Below the pieces are notes generated by a model. That model saw only the letters and a list, made by a program, of their open reading frames with translations, did no database searches and was not told where the DNA came from. A stretch of 64,000 nt of DNA from Trichopria drosophilae. Lineage: Eukaryota; Arthropoda; Insecta; Hymenoptera; Diapriidae. The stretch covers positions 94,644,501 through 94,708,500 of the forward strand of contig CM059585.1 in the NCBI GenBank assembly GCA_030407085.1. Direction: 5' to 3'. Positions 35,127-45,065 of the stretch are shown in pieces. The first letter of the stretch is position 1, and every line of letters starts with the position of its first letter. Made by a program: the position numbers and the translations under genes.

Positions 35127-35525
35127 TACCTCAATTTTAAGTTAATCGAATCTTTTTCGACGTATTTTGATGCGCTGATTGCACATATTATAGTGATTAT
35201 TATAATTAGCCACAAGGCTACCTTCAAGTTCAAAACTAGAAAAATCATCTTAGTTTGTAGTGTTTTGCATTTATCTTGAAGCCTATACCTCAATATTTTT
35301 TAACGTAACTTTTCCGACGTATTTTGATGCACTGGTTGCGAGTATTATACTGAAAATTAATGACACGGTCGTCTTCGAGGTCAACACTACAAAAATTGCA
35401 TTATATTGTGGTTTTTTGCATTTATTTTGAAGCCCATACTTAACATTTTTTAACGTATATTCGTAGTCAGAATTGTATACAAGGTTATCTTGAAGGTCAA
35501 AAGTACAAAAATTCGTGATTTTCCG
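35127..35525. repeat. Tandem repeat of about 151 bp, 2.6 units
   Basis: GCATTTATCTTGAAGCC at 35267 recurs as GCATTTATTTTGAAGCC at 35418, and CCGACGTATTTTGATGCACT (unit 2) matches TCGACGTATTTTGATGCGCT (unit 1). The third unit is shortened. The unit is built from the same two modules (GACGTATTTTG...GCTG and GCATTTAT.TTGAA) that appear in the fold-back repeats of 0-11 kb. Confidence 0.75.
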
Positions 35526-36848
35526 GTACTTAAATAATTTGTACATAATCCCAAATAGCAACTATAAACTTTTATTGTTAACTCTAATATTTACATGTAT
35601 TAAAATCGTTTTAATAATTATTCATGGTTCCATTTTTCTGTTGGTATTGTTTTTTTCTTTCTCTCAAAGTGATATTTATTTGAAATAATTCGGAAACAGA
35701 ATATAGTGTAGACAGTAAACAAAACAGCGATAACAAATGTGTACTACTATAATATTAAAACAACTATTGTTTGAACAACTTTAGATAATCAATGCTATAG
35801 ATTCAATGCTATAAATAGTTTATTTTATTTTATTTTTATTTACAAATAATAAACAAAAGAACAAAGAATACAACATAAATACTACAGAAAAACATATTTT
35901 CGTTAGAAATTTAAATGAAATCAATGACACCGAATATACAAAATTCCAGAAAGCAGTACGTAATTTCTTATATCATCGGTATTAATGTTTTTCATTATAA
36001 TTTAATTATAATCTTAATATTCGTGGGATGTTCGCGAAGAAGCAGGTCATCTAGGAATTAGCGATGCTTCCGACGAATTCGTCGTATACCTTGTGTTGCG
36101 TTTCGAATTTCACTGCGGATGTAAACAGACAACATGTTTGTGCAGGCTATCTTTATTACACGTTGAGAACTCCTACGAGTCCTACCCCCACCTGTGTATT
36201 ATACAAAATTCTTTGCGGATGCGAAAAAAGGTAGACATCCGAAACCTTTTATCTATACCGTGACCACAACGGAAATACGACTAAAGAATACGAAGGATAT
36301 TATTAAAACTATTATACAGCTTGAAACAAAATTAAATCGCAAATAATTATTAATAGACACATGAAACTCAAATAATAAGCAATCCCACGTAAATGAAAAA
36401 GACTACTTCCGCCATAATGCGTCCTACTAGTCTGAATGAAAACAAATAGTTTTCCTTCTTAGTATTAGTCTAATATTGTCAGTGTACTGAATTTAATTAC
36501 ATATATACACATTGTGTGTACTGAGAAAAGAAATTTGTTGTGCCAAATAATTGTATTTTGTTGGATCTTTGTTCGTTATATCTATTTCATCCAAACATAT
36601 ATCTTTATATTTAATAAAAAGTCATTTAATACAAATAGCACACATTTTTTATGCAAATATGTAATTTAGTTACAGTAAATATATTTGGTAATAATAAACA
36701 AATGTGCATTGATGTAACCAACAATAAAGGCACATTAATATATGCGCGCGCATACGACTCGCGAAGTTGCGAAACTGCGATTTTCCCACATTTTCGAATC
36801 ATTCTCGATTTTGTACGGCTCAATTTGTTGGGAAATTTATTTTGAAAA

Positions 36849-36906
36849 ATGATGTCAAATTTGAATGAGTTTTGTGCTGATCCAACTCTATTTGAAAAAT
36901 TAATTG
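36849..36906 (+). CDS. Possible first coding exon of an unidentified gene
   Basis: Tandem ATG codons at 36849 and 36852 open a short frame reading MMSNLNEFCADPTLFEKLI and stop at a reasonable donor (ATTG|GTATGAG, GT at 36907). The upstream 100 bp is less AT-biased than the flanks, with a CpG-containing stretch (GCGCGCGCATACGACTCGCG at about 36746-36765) that could be promoter or 5' UTR. The residue composition looks like a real cytosolic protein, but 19 codons are too few to identify it, and no downstream exon was found before the transposons begin. It may equally be chance. Confidence 0.25.
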
Positions 36907-37029
36907 GTATGAGAAGAAAAAATAATTATTATTTATATTTAATTCATCCTTAAAATATTATATATGAGGTTCAACCTAACCTATAATATGCACTAATATA
37001 GATTTAACGTAGGTGTATATAAGTATTAG

Positions 37030-37097
37030 AATAAAATAATTAACGGCTTAGACCTACCAATTGCAATTGGTAGGTCTAAGCCGTTAATTATTTTATT
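37030..37097. repeat. Perfect 68-bp palindrome with no loop
   Basis: Arms 37030-37063 and 37064-37097 are exact reverse complements meeting at CCAATTG|CAATTGG. The arm contains AACGGCTTAGACCTA. Such a sequence can extrude as a cruciform; it may be a collapsed or recently inserted fold-back element. Confidence 0.9.
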
Positions 37098-37499
37098 TTA
37101 ATATCTATAATATGCACGTTAACTTTATTTAAACTTTATAACCCTATCCTTATTTTTCTTTGCTGTCCTTCCTTCGTATAGCTAATGATATTACTGATAT
37201 CGAAACATTCTGCGAATTAGTCATAACGAATGATGAGATCTGAAAACACTAATTCCAAGTATTGGTCTCAGGACAAAAATTTAAAAAAAATGTAGAGAAT
37301 TCACTCAAGTACGTTACATTGATATGTTCATATTTTGATTGAGTATTTATATTTTTAACCATCATCAATATACCTCTTTAACCATATACATATACATATT
37401 GGCATTCATTGCTCAGTTAATTCATAATATAATTCATGGCTACATTTTAATTCTAGGATTATGATATGTGCTAAACAGGTTGACTCATTCAGTGGTATC

Positions 37500-37880
37500 C
37501 TGTATGGAAAAAATCAACGGTAATCTAACGCAATTCACCGTACGATTTTGACACATTTCGGTACGTCTGTATAGAATTATGTACGGTGAGGTACGTTTAC
37601 GTACGTTCGCGTACGATTTGGTTACGATTCGAACATTTTGTACACCATTGTACAGAAACGTACGCAAACGTACGCGAACGTACACAAACGTACGCAAACG
37701 TACACAAAATTGCTAGAACATGCTGAAGAATGCGGAGATGTACAGCATTGTACACTATAGATGTCAAACAACCATTCGTAATAAAATATTTTCTTACAAA
37801 AACGTCCGAAATCATATGAATATGTACTGAAACGTACGCAGAAGTACGCAAACGTACGCAATTGTACGGATATATGCAGC
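37500..37880. repeat. CGTACG-rich subterminal array, left
   Basis: Many copies of AACGTACGCAAACGTACG-type motifs, clustered at 37560-37620, 37650-37710 and 37820-37880. ORFs read through this array (37485-37861, minus) have repetitive VRVR/TFAYV composition and are not genes. Confidence 0.8.
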
Positions 37881-38429
37881 CATGTATAGAAACGTACGAG
37901 ATTTTAGAACTATTTACAGGAACGTGCCCGACTGCACGAATATTGAATATCCCAGATAGGTGCCCGTTTTTCTTCCGTTATTTTTTTTCGATGTTTTGTC
38001 CAAAATTTGTCACGTAATTTTGGAGAAAAATGACCCAAACCAATTCTTCTACATTGGACAAATATTCCAAAAATTTGTCGCGTGTTTAAGGGATATTTAT
38101 ACATTTTTTCATATTTTTCGGGCATTGTTTACAATTGCAAGATTATTAAAAAAAAAATCACGAAAAATTTGTGTAAGCTTTTCTTCGATGGAGAAATCAT
38201 ATAAACTATTTGCATCAAAGTCGGCAATTGTTCACGGATTGCGGTCAAGTTGGCTTGGAATGCCCCACATATATTTTTTTAAATATACATTGTAAATGAT
38301 GCACGTAATGAAGAATAAAATGAATAATATACAGAAGGGAACCGTAGGTAACTGAAAGGAATGCTTTTTTTATTTATATCACTTATGTCATACAAAATAT
38401 CTTTATTGGAATAATAACAAAATTTTAAA

Positions 38430-38514
38430 TTAGTTGATACATTTTGCAGTAGTTGCTTTGCTGAAAGAACCTATGAATAGATGATTTCTTACATTCATTA
38501 AAATACATGGTCTG
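38430..38514 (-). pseudogene. 3' end of the LINE-split CACTA-like protein
   Basis: This is the continuation, on the far side of the LINE insertion, of the frame at 43753-44089: removing the LINE and one copy of its target duplication puts this segment in the same frame, ending at TAA (38430-38432). It begins YRPCILMNVRN across the junction. The match in frame supports that the LINE disrupted an already existing coding sequence. Confidence 0.55.
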
Positions 38515-38527
38515 TAAATGTCATTAC
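38515..38527. repeat. Target-site duplication of the LOA/I-like LINE (left copy)
   Basis: TAAATGTCATTAC, identical to 43740-43752. Confidence 0.9.
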
Positions 38528-39001
38528 TCTCCCTAGCTGTCTCAGGACCTTGTCGTTGGTGGGGGAGCTTGTGAGCCGCCGCTCGCCTCTCGATAAATCT
38601 ACCAGTGGGGGCCTCCAGTCCACTATTATGACCCCTGCAGGGGTCCGACCTCAGAGGTCCGAAGGTGATCCTGGGTACTATGACACGGTCTCACGTGTCC
38701 GATCCTAGGCGTTACAGGAGTGGAGGCATCCCCACAGGTCCTTCCAGGGGCTGTGACATCGGAAGGGTGTCCGAGCTTGGAGGATCACCTAGGCAACCTG
38801 GGGACTACGACACTCACAAGTGGCCGATCTCAGGTTGCGAACCCAGTGTGCCCATCCGGCGCGGCTCTGACCGCCCGGCGGGCACATTCCAGCTGGGTCG
38901 GTAGGTGGGGGTTAACCCCGCATCGGGGGGTAGAGGGACGGGTCCAACTAAGAAGAGACAGCCCCAAAGTAAATAAAAAACCGACAGACGGCTCGGGGAC
39001 C

Positions 39002-39952
39002 ATGGAGGTCGAAACGGACGCTGTGGCGGCCGGGACGCCCCTTGGAAACAAGGCTGAATGTCCAACCGTCGGTGCTCTCCCAGCGGCTGCGCCCTCGAAA
39101 GAGGGTGTGACGGCCCAGGAGTCGCCGACTGCCATAATAAGGAAAAGACTCTGCGGAGCCGGAAGAAAGAGGCTCCGCAAAGAAAGAGGGCGCCTAGAGG
39201 CCGCCAGTGGTGGCCCGGGTGCTAACACCAACACCGGGACGAAAGAAACTCCGAAGAAGGGGAGGCATCCACAAGAGACTCCCCCGTCGGGGCAGAAACC
39301 GTCCAAAAAAAGTAGGGGGGGAGGGACGAACCAAGCGGCCTTAGACAGGGCCGGGGGTTCGGGTCTCACGGCCGCACAGCGGGCGAACCCCCTTACTCTC
39401 CTCGTGGTCAATGAGGATTACCCCGATGACGAGCTGACAAGGGAGCATCTCGACACCTTCTGCCGGGTCTTCTCGAGGCGTGCTGAAGAGCTGCCAGAGG
39501 AGCAATGGCCGAAGATCGAGGCCTCCTTTTGCAAGGCTGGGGCCATCACCTTCATCCCGGCGAACCAGGGAACCAGGGACCGTCTCATGGCTGAACTTAC
39601 GGCCGAGGGGGGCCCCTGGAAGGGTCCAAAGATCAGGACCGGGGGGGTTGAACTCCTCCAAAAGATGCTGAAGGCTACAGCCTGGATCCCAGACGAACCA
39701 GAGGATCCGGCGGTAATACTTCGGCGTCTGGGTGGGTACAACCCCTCGTTGAAGACGTCGTGTTGGAGGGTTATCCGTCAGCCGGCGCCTTCAGCCAAGG
39801 CTCCAGCATCTGGGCAGCAAGGCGGCACAAAAATGCTGCTGGTTGTCCAGATTCCGGAAGCCCAAGCAAGGGCGCTCGCGGCCCTTGATAATCGGCCTTA
39901 CTACCAGTGTACCCGGGTGACATTCAAGGTCACCGGAGGCACCGGCCAGTAA
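39002..39952 (+). CDS. LINE ORF1 (gag-like, DUF4780-type), 316 residues
   Basis: ORF1 proteins of LINEs package the RNA and carry it to the nucleus. I choose the ATG at 39002 (GACCATGG context) rather than the in-frame ATG at 38720, because the earlier part reads through 5' UTR-like sequence. A basic, low-complexity N-terminal third (KKGRHPQETPPSGQKPSKKS) is followed by a folded domain starting LTLLVVNEDYPDDELTREHL with the conserved tryptophan region TAWIPDEPED and SCWRVIRQ, which matches my memory of DUF4780 found in ORF1 of LOA-like elements. No zinc knuckles are seen. The ORF is intact and ends 9 bp before the ORF2 start. Confidence 0.75.
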   Translation: MEVETDAVAAGTPLGNKAECPTVGALPAAAPSKEGVTAQESPTAIIRKRLCGAGRKRLRKERGRLEAASGGPGANTNTGTKETPKKGRHPQETPPSGQKPSKKSRGGGTNQAALDRAGGSGLTAAQRANPLTLLVVNEDYPDDELTREHLDTFCRVFSRRAEELPEEQWPKIEASFCKAGAITFIPANQGTRDRLMAELTAEGGPWKGPKIRTGGVELLQKMLKATAWIPDEPEDPAVILRRLGGYNPSLKTSCWRVIRQPAPSAKAPASGQQGGTKMLLVVQIPEAQARALAALDNRPYYQCTRVTFKVTGGTGQ

Positions 39953-39961
39953 GGACCGAAC

Positions 39962-42900
39962 ATGGTAAAAGAAGAGGCGCGACGTCTCACAATGGCGTCC
40001 GGGCAACTTCAGTTTACCCAGATTAACTTGCACCACAGCAAGGACGCCTCTGCTTGTTTACAGAGGAGCATGGCTGTGGTGCACACAGGCATAGAGCTAA
40101 TCCAAGAACCTTGGATTGTCAGAAATGCCATTAGGGGGCTGGGAGCCTCCCACTGTTTGCAGGGGCGGTCAAACCCAGGGCCTGTATTCTCACCAAGGGA
40201 ATCAACGCAGTTCCATTGATGGACCTGAGTAATGAGGACCTAATGGTGATAACAATCAACACAAATGAGTTGGGGAAAATAGCAGTGGCCTCAGCTTACT
40301 TCCCATATGATGGGCCTGATAATCCCCCAAGGGAGGTAAGGAAACTGGTGGATCATTGCAGGCAGATGGGGCTCCCCCTACTGATAGGCTGTGACGCGAA
40401 TTCACACCATCAGATATGGGGCAGTACCGACATTAACGAAAGAGGACAGGCGCTGCTGGAATATCTGGTCACCACCGACCTGGATATCCGCAACACCAGC
40501 AGCACCCCAACCTTTCGCAACGCTATCAGAGCAGAAGTCCTGAATCTCACACTCTGTAGCAGTAGCCTCCTCCACAGGATTAAAGATTGGAGGGTTAAAG
40601 ATGATCCGTCACTGTCGGATCACATGACGATAGCATTTCACCTGGCGGCTGATGTAGGCGCCAATATGAAATTTATTAGAAACCCCAGAGGTACAGACTG
40701 GGAGGGTTTCAAAAGAGACCTAGGTGTAGCCCTCGAGGATGTGCCAAGGACTAGGATCAACAACTCTCTGGCACTAGAGGAAGCAGCCAAGGCGTTCAGC
40801 GCAGGCATTAATTATGCCTTCGAGCGAAACTGCCGGGAAACCCCTGTCAGGGACAGGAGGCTGACCTGGTGGAACCGCAGCCTGGAGGCTAAGAAGGTTA
40901 ACACTAAAAAGCTTTTCAGGTTAGCCAGGAAGATGAATTATCCCCAAGCGTGGGACACCTATACTATAGCAAGAGATGACTTCAGAGATGCAGTCAGGAA
41001 AGCCAAGAAGGACAGCTGGGAATCCTTCTGCTCGAAGGTCGAGAAGGGACCTCCGGCAGCCAGGCTTGGAAAGGTTCTGGCGAAGGACCCGGCTGCAATC
41101 ATGGGAATACTAAAACTGCCAGATGGCACCAGTACGACGACAGACGCGGAGACACTGGACTGCCTGATCCGAGCCCACTTCCCGGGCTTTTATAGGTCTG
41201 GGAGTGGGAAGGGGGGAGACGAAGACCTGAACCGAGCCGCTCCCGGCTCGGGAGGTGGGATGTCCAAGGCCCGCAGAGAACTTGGACGCCGAATCGCTCG
41301 GGAAATCGTCACCCCCGTGAGGATAAGGTGGGCCGTACACTCCTTTAGTCCGTATAAGTCACCGGGGCCAGATGGAATTTATCCAGCTCTTCTTCAAAGA
41401 GCTGGCGATATGATCATAGGACCACTTATGAGACTAACTACAGCTAGTCTCATCCTGGGCCATGTGCCTAGTGCATGGCAGGGCGTTAAGGTGGTTTTCC
41501 TACCTAAAGCAGGGAGATGCGGTTATGAATCGCCAAAGGACTTTAGACCAATCAGTCTAACGTCATTTATACTAAAGTTAGTAGAAAGACTCGTGGATAG
41601 GTACATGAGGGAGACGGTCCTAGCACGATGCCCACTGCACGGGAGCCAACATGCCTACAGAACGGGTCTCTCCACTGAGACGGCACTGCATCAAGCTGTC
41701 TCACTGATTGAGACCCAGCTGGAAAACAGGGGCTTCGCAGTGGGCGCTCTGCAGGACATTGAGGGGGCCTTCAATCACACCGCGCGAGGAGTGATAAGGA
41801 GAGCCCTCAGGATGCACAACACACCGGAACCAATCATGGACTGGGTGGACCACATGCTGGCGAATCGTAGTCTGCGAGCGGAGAAAGGTGATACGAAAAT
41901 CCGGGGCTATGTTGACTCCGGATGTCCACAAGGAGGGGTTCTTTCGCCACTACTATGGAATGTAGTGATGAATGAACTCCTGGTCGGAATCACGGAGCTT
42001 GGACTACACGTCACGGGATATGCGGACGACGCTCTGATAATTGCCAGGGGGCCGTTCTTGAGTCCGCTGACAAGTTTAATGCAGCGCGCACTTACATTTG
42101 TGGAGCACTGGTGTCAGGAAACGGGGCTCTCTATAAACCCTAGGAAAATAGAGGTGCTGGGGTTCACCAGAAACTACAAATTGGACCGTGTCTGTCCGCT
42201 CACTCTGTCCGGACACAGACTAGAGTACGCGGAAACAGCCAAATACCTCGGGGTGACTCTAGATAGCAAGCTTAGCTGGAAGAAACATCTGAAAGACAGC
42301 TGTGCCGGAGTCACAGCTTCCCTATGGCTAATGAGACGAACGATAGGCAGCAGCTGGGGCCTCAAGCCGGCCACTATGCTATGGATATACGAGGCTATAC
42401 TGAAGCCAAGGTTAACCTATGCTTCACTGGCCTGGTGGAACAGGTCCACTATGGCTACGGCTGTCAAGGACCTTGAGAAAGTGAGAGGGCTCATACTCAG
42501 GAGTATCACGGGCGCTGCGAGGTCAACCCCCACGGCGGCGCTAGGTGTTCTCCTGGATATAGAGCCCTTTCACATAACTTTGAAACTCGAGGCCGCAAAG
42601 GCCTGGCGCAGGATCAAAGCAAAGAGTGGGTACAGGAGCTCTGTCAAAAGAACAGGACCACTGGATGCCTACTTTCGGGGTAGCGTCTTAGACGAGATCG
42701 CAGATCACACGTCACCACGCTATCTTTTTGACAAAAAATACAAAATCAGTCTCCCGACCAGAGAAGACTGGGAAAGCAACCATGCGGCACTACTCAACGG
42801 CAACAACTGGTTCACAGATGGGTCAGTTGGGGCGCGGGGGAGTGGGGCAGGGGTATACAGAGGAAGAGGTGGAAAAGGGTCCACATACCCCTTGGGAGCC

Positions 42901-43638
42901 TACACCACTGTTTTGCAAGCAGAATTAATGGCTATCATTCAGTGTTCATACAGAGCGCTGAATGAGGATAACGGTAATAATAATACCACCATTTTTCTGA
43001 TAGCAGGGGAGCCTTACAGGCCCTCAACAACTTTAGCACAAGGTCAGGACTAGTCTGGGACTGCTACCAGTCCCTGAATAGACTAGCTGTGAAAACCCGC
43101 GTCACGCTGCGCTGGATCCCAAGCCACTGTGGATTCAAAGGCAACATGATGGCGGATAAGCTAGCCAAACTGGCAGCAAAAAAGAATTTTATTGGCCCCG
43201 CACTCTTGGTGGGCGTGTGCAAAAACCTCGCTCGGGAAGCATTCCGGACGAAGGTTGCGCTCGAACACCAAAAGGATATGGGGTTACACACCGGAATGCA
43301 GGCAAGCCAAACTTTTTATTGGCGACAGCTGGCCCTGCAGATGGAAACCGGTATTCCTGAATACCAAAAGATCAGTGGCCAAAGATCTTGTGGCAATGAT
43401 CACTGGGCACGTGGATCTCCGGGGACATCTCCACAAAATAGTACTGTCAGACTCGACGGCCTGCAGGTACGGTGGAGAGGCGGTAGAAACCGCCGAACAC
43501 ATTCTTTGCGAATGCCATGCCACCACTAGACATAGAGTGGAAGGAATGGGCAAACCTGCACTGACAAGGCAGGATATCACCTCCATGGAGGCTGCGACCA
43601 TGGCCGCGGTCTGGATGGCTATGCGCCGTGCCATATAG
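39962..43638 (+). pseudogene. LINE ORF2: endonuclease, reverse transcriptase, RNase H (frameshifted)
   Basis: The frame starts at 39962; the endonuclease reads LQFTQINLHHSKDASA and IELIQEPWI, shifts frame near 40150, and continues with LLIGCDANSHHQIWG and DPSLSDHMTIAF. The RT fingers/palm include YKSPGPDGIYPALL, CPQGGVLSPLLWN and the catalytic GYADDALII (YADD at 42019-42030). RNase H begins NWFTDGSVGARGSG and LQAELMAI; a frameshift near 42985 leads to FSDSRGALQALN and RWIPSHCGFKGN, and another near 43300 leads to the C-terminal cysteine motif CRYGGEAVETAEHILCEC, ending at 43638. The domain order is complete. ORF2 would nick target DNA and reverse-transcribe the LINE RNA; the three shifts disable this copy as read. 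Confidence 0.88.
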
Positions 43639-43739
43639 AAGGAGGTCATAGGAGGAGTGCAAAGGGACTACCCAAGCACTCAGGTTTTTGGTCTGTGTGA
43701 CCAAACCAACTCTAACTTTAAATTATTATTATTTATTAT

Positions 43740-43752
43740 TAAATGTCATTAC
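43740..43752. repeat. Target-site duplication of the LOA/I-like LINE (right copy)
   Basis: TAAATGTCATTAC, identical to 38515-38527; the first T could also belong to the (ATT)n tail. Confidence 0.9.
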
Positions 43753-44089
43753 AACTGATGACATTGAAATCATTTGTTTCCACTATTTTACAATATTTTA
43801 AATGTTTAACAGATACATCCGCATTTTTGAAAATATAAGTATTACGAACATCCAATTTTTTATAAAATATAAATACCTTATTTCTGTTACTATACTCTAC
43901 TTTATAAATTTTTTGTATTATACCAAAATCTCCATGTCTGGTTTTAAATACCGAATCATTCGTTTTTTTACATCGATTATATGTGCAAGATGTATAACGA
44001 CATCCATTGTAAATAATTTTGGAATACATTAAACATTTACTTAACAACATATACGTAACTGACGATTTTGCGCGTAACGTTGAATCCAA
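43753..44089 (-). pseudogene. C-terminal part of a CACTA-like transposon protein
   Basis: A minus-strand frame rich in Cys, Lys and Tyr reads SKIIYNGCRYTSCTYNRCKK and HGDFGIIQKIYKVEY, then VSVKHLKYCKIVE and VISCNDI at the LINE junction. The pattern (Y-x-G-x-x-Y-T-S...R-x-K-K-x-N-D...G-x-I) is familiar from C-terminal regions of large transposase-like proteins in hymenopteran genomes. Upstream, the frame is closed by a TAA just before 44090, and the rest of the gene is missing. It continues at 38430-38514 across the LINE. Family assignment is from memory and tentative. Confidence 0.4.
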
Positions 44090-44185
44090 TGCCTGGAGCC
44101 CTTAGTTTATTTTAAGGCGGTATGTACCTGAGCCGTCCAGCGACTTGTGGGCAGCGACACGTCAAAACAACGGACACTACTGTTA

Positions 44186-44534
44186 GCGAAATCTACCCCT
44201 TGCACCAGTGTTGCACTTTTGCATCAAAAGCGTGTAAATAAACACCGTCCGGGTGCAAGTCTCTCGGCTAGAGACGGAGGTTAAGTTTCGTTTGTTTAGT
44301 TATTTTCATTTAAAAACCGATATTTTTGAAGATATCATTTTTATATAAGAACATTTTATATATCTAGCGAAATCGTCAAGGTCACAGGTGTCTCATATAG
44401 ATAGGCAGACAAAATTTAACGGGAATTTTAATGTAGAGACTATATGCGTTTTGAAGCCAGCGCTTTTTGGGTGGAACACGTGCACCGTTACACCGGTGCA
44501 GTGGTGTAGAAACGGTGCAGGGGGTAGATTTCGC
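44186..44534. mobile_element. TA-flanked MITE of 349 bp
   Basis: The ends are AGCGAAATCTACCCC(T/C)TGCACC in opposite orientation (44186-44207 and complement up to 44534), with TA on each side (44184-44185 and 44535-44536). There is no coding capacity. Insertion at TA suggests mobilisation by a Tc1/mariner-type transposase. Confidence 0.75.
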
Positions 44535-44548
44535 TATGTATTGTTGAT

Positions 44549-44711
44549 GGTTAAACGAACTTACCTGTAAGTGAAGTTCGACCATAATTATATGAGTAGC
44601 TTGTTCGAAGATATTAACCATGTAGCACGGTGACTCGCCGCACGATGATGCCTCATTTTAGAGTCCAATTGGAATTAATAATTAATAATATTAATATCTT
44701 CGAACAAGCTT
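44549..44711. mobile_element. Relic of a second DIRS family (terminal-repeat fragment)
   Basis: 44549-44625 (TTAAACGAACTTACCTGTAA, then GTGAAGTTCGACCATAATTA) aligns with the outer end of the DIRS element at 17031-17110 (AACGAACTTAACAAGTGAAG, then TTCGATCATAATTGCATGA). Beyond it, AGCTTGTTCGAAGATATTAA (44599-44618) has an inverted partner at 44692-44711, replacing the CCTCTTCCTCGATGATC of the first family in the corresponding place. No ORFs remain; the interior is deleted. Confidence 0.55.
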
Positions 44712-44824
44712 AACGAAATATAATAAATGGATTTGATAATGTTTTAAAACTAATTGGATTCTATGAATTATTTTCGGAGCTTACATGTGCTCCTCTAGCA
44801 TAATTCACGATGATGCACATTTGC

Positions 44825-45065
44825 CATACGTTCGCGTACGTTTACGTACGTTTACATCTGTTTAGAAATATTCAGTTATGCATTTTTTCTCGTATGTGTA
44901 CATTTTTGTAGGATTCTGGACGACACTGCATCTTTGCATAATTTTGCGTACGTTAACGTACCTTCGCGTACGTTTCTGTATAATGCTGTAAAAATGTTCG
45001 AATCGTAACCAAAACGTACCTAAACGTACCAAATCGTACGGAATCATGCTTAAATGTAACGAAAA
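44825..45065. repeat. CGTACG-rich subterminal array, right
   Basis: Motifs such as TTCGCGTACGTTTACGTACG (about 44830-44849) and AACGTACCTAAACGTACC (about 45013-45030) occur in inverted orientation relative to the array at 37500-37880. It directly abuts the first recognisable exon of the pseudogene at 45087. Confidence 0.75.

Larger units (their letters stand above)
38528..43739 (+). mobile_element. Full-length non-LTR retrotransposon, LOA/I-like, about 5.2 kb
   Basis: The element is bounded by a perfect 13-bp duplication and ends in an (ATT)n tail (about 43722-43739). It has a GC-rich 5' region, ORF1 (39002-39952), and ORF2 (39962-43638) with endonuclease, reverse transcriptase and RNase H. 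An RNase H after the RT places it in the I/LOA part of the tree. A hairpin-capable TTTGGTC...GACCAAA lies just before the tail (about 43686-43705). Base composition (GC-rich) contrasts with the AT-rich surroundings. The perfect duplication implies a recent insertion, but ORF2 has three frameshifts; assembly or sequencing errors in homopolymers are a possible alternative cause. Confidence 0.9.

Noticed and set aside
37485..37861. Overlapping minus-strand ORFs rich in Val/Arg/Thr/Phe
   Set aside because: They are translations of the CGTACG motif array.
38830..39411. 193-codon minus-strand ORF opposite the LINE ORF1
   Set aside because: Antisense shadow of GC-rich ORF1; proline/alanine-rich reading without motifs.
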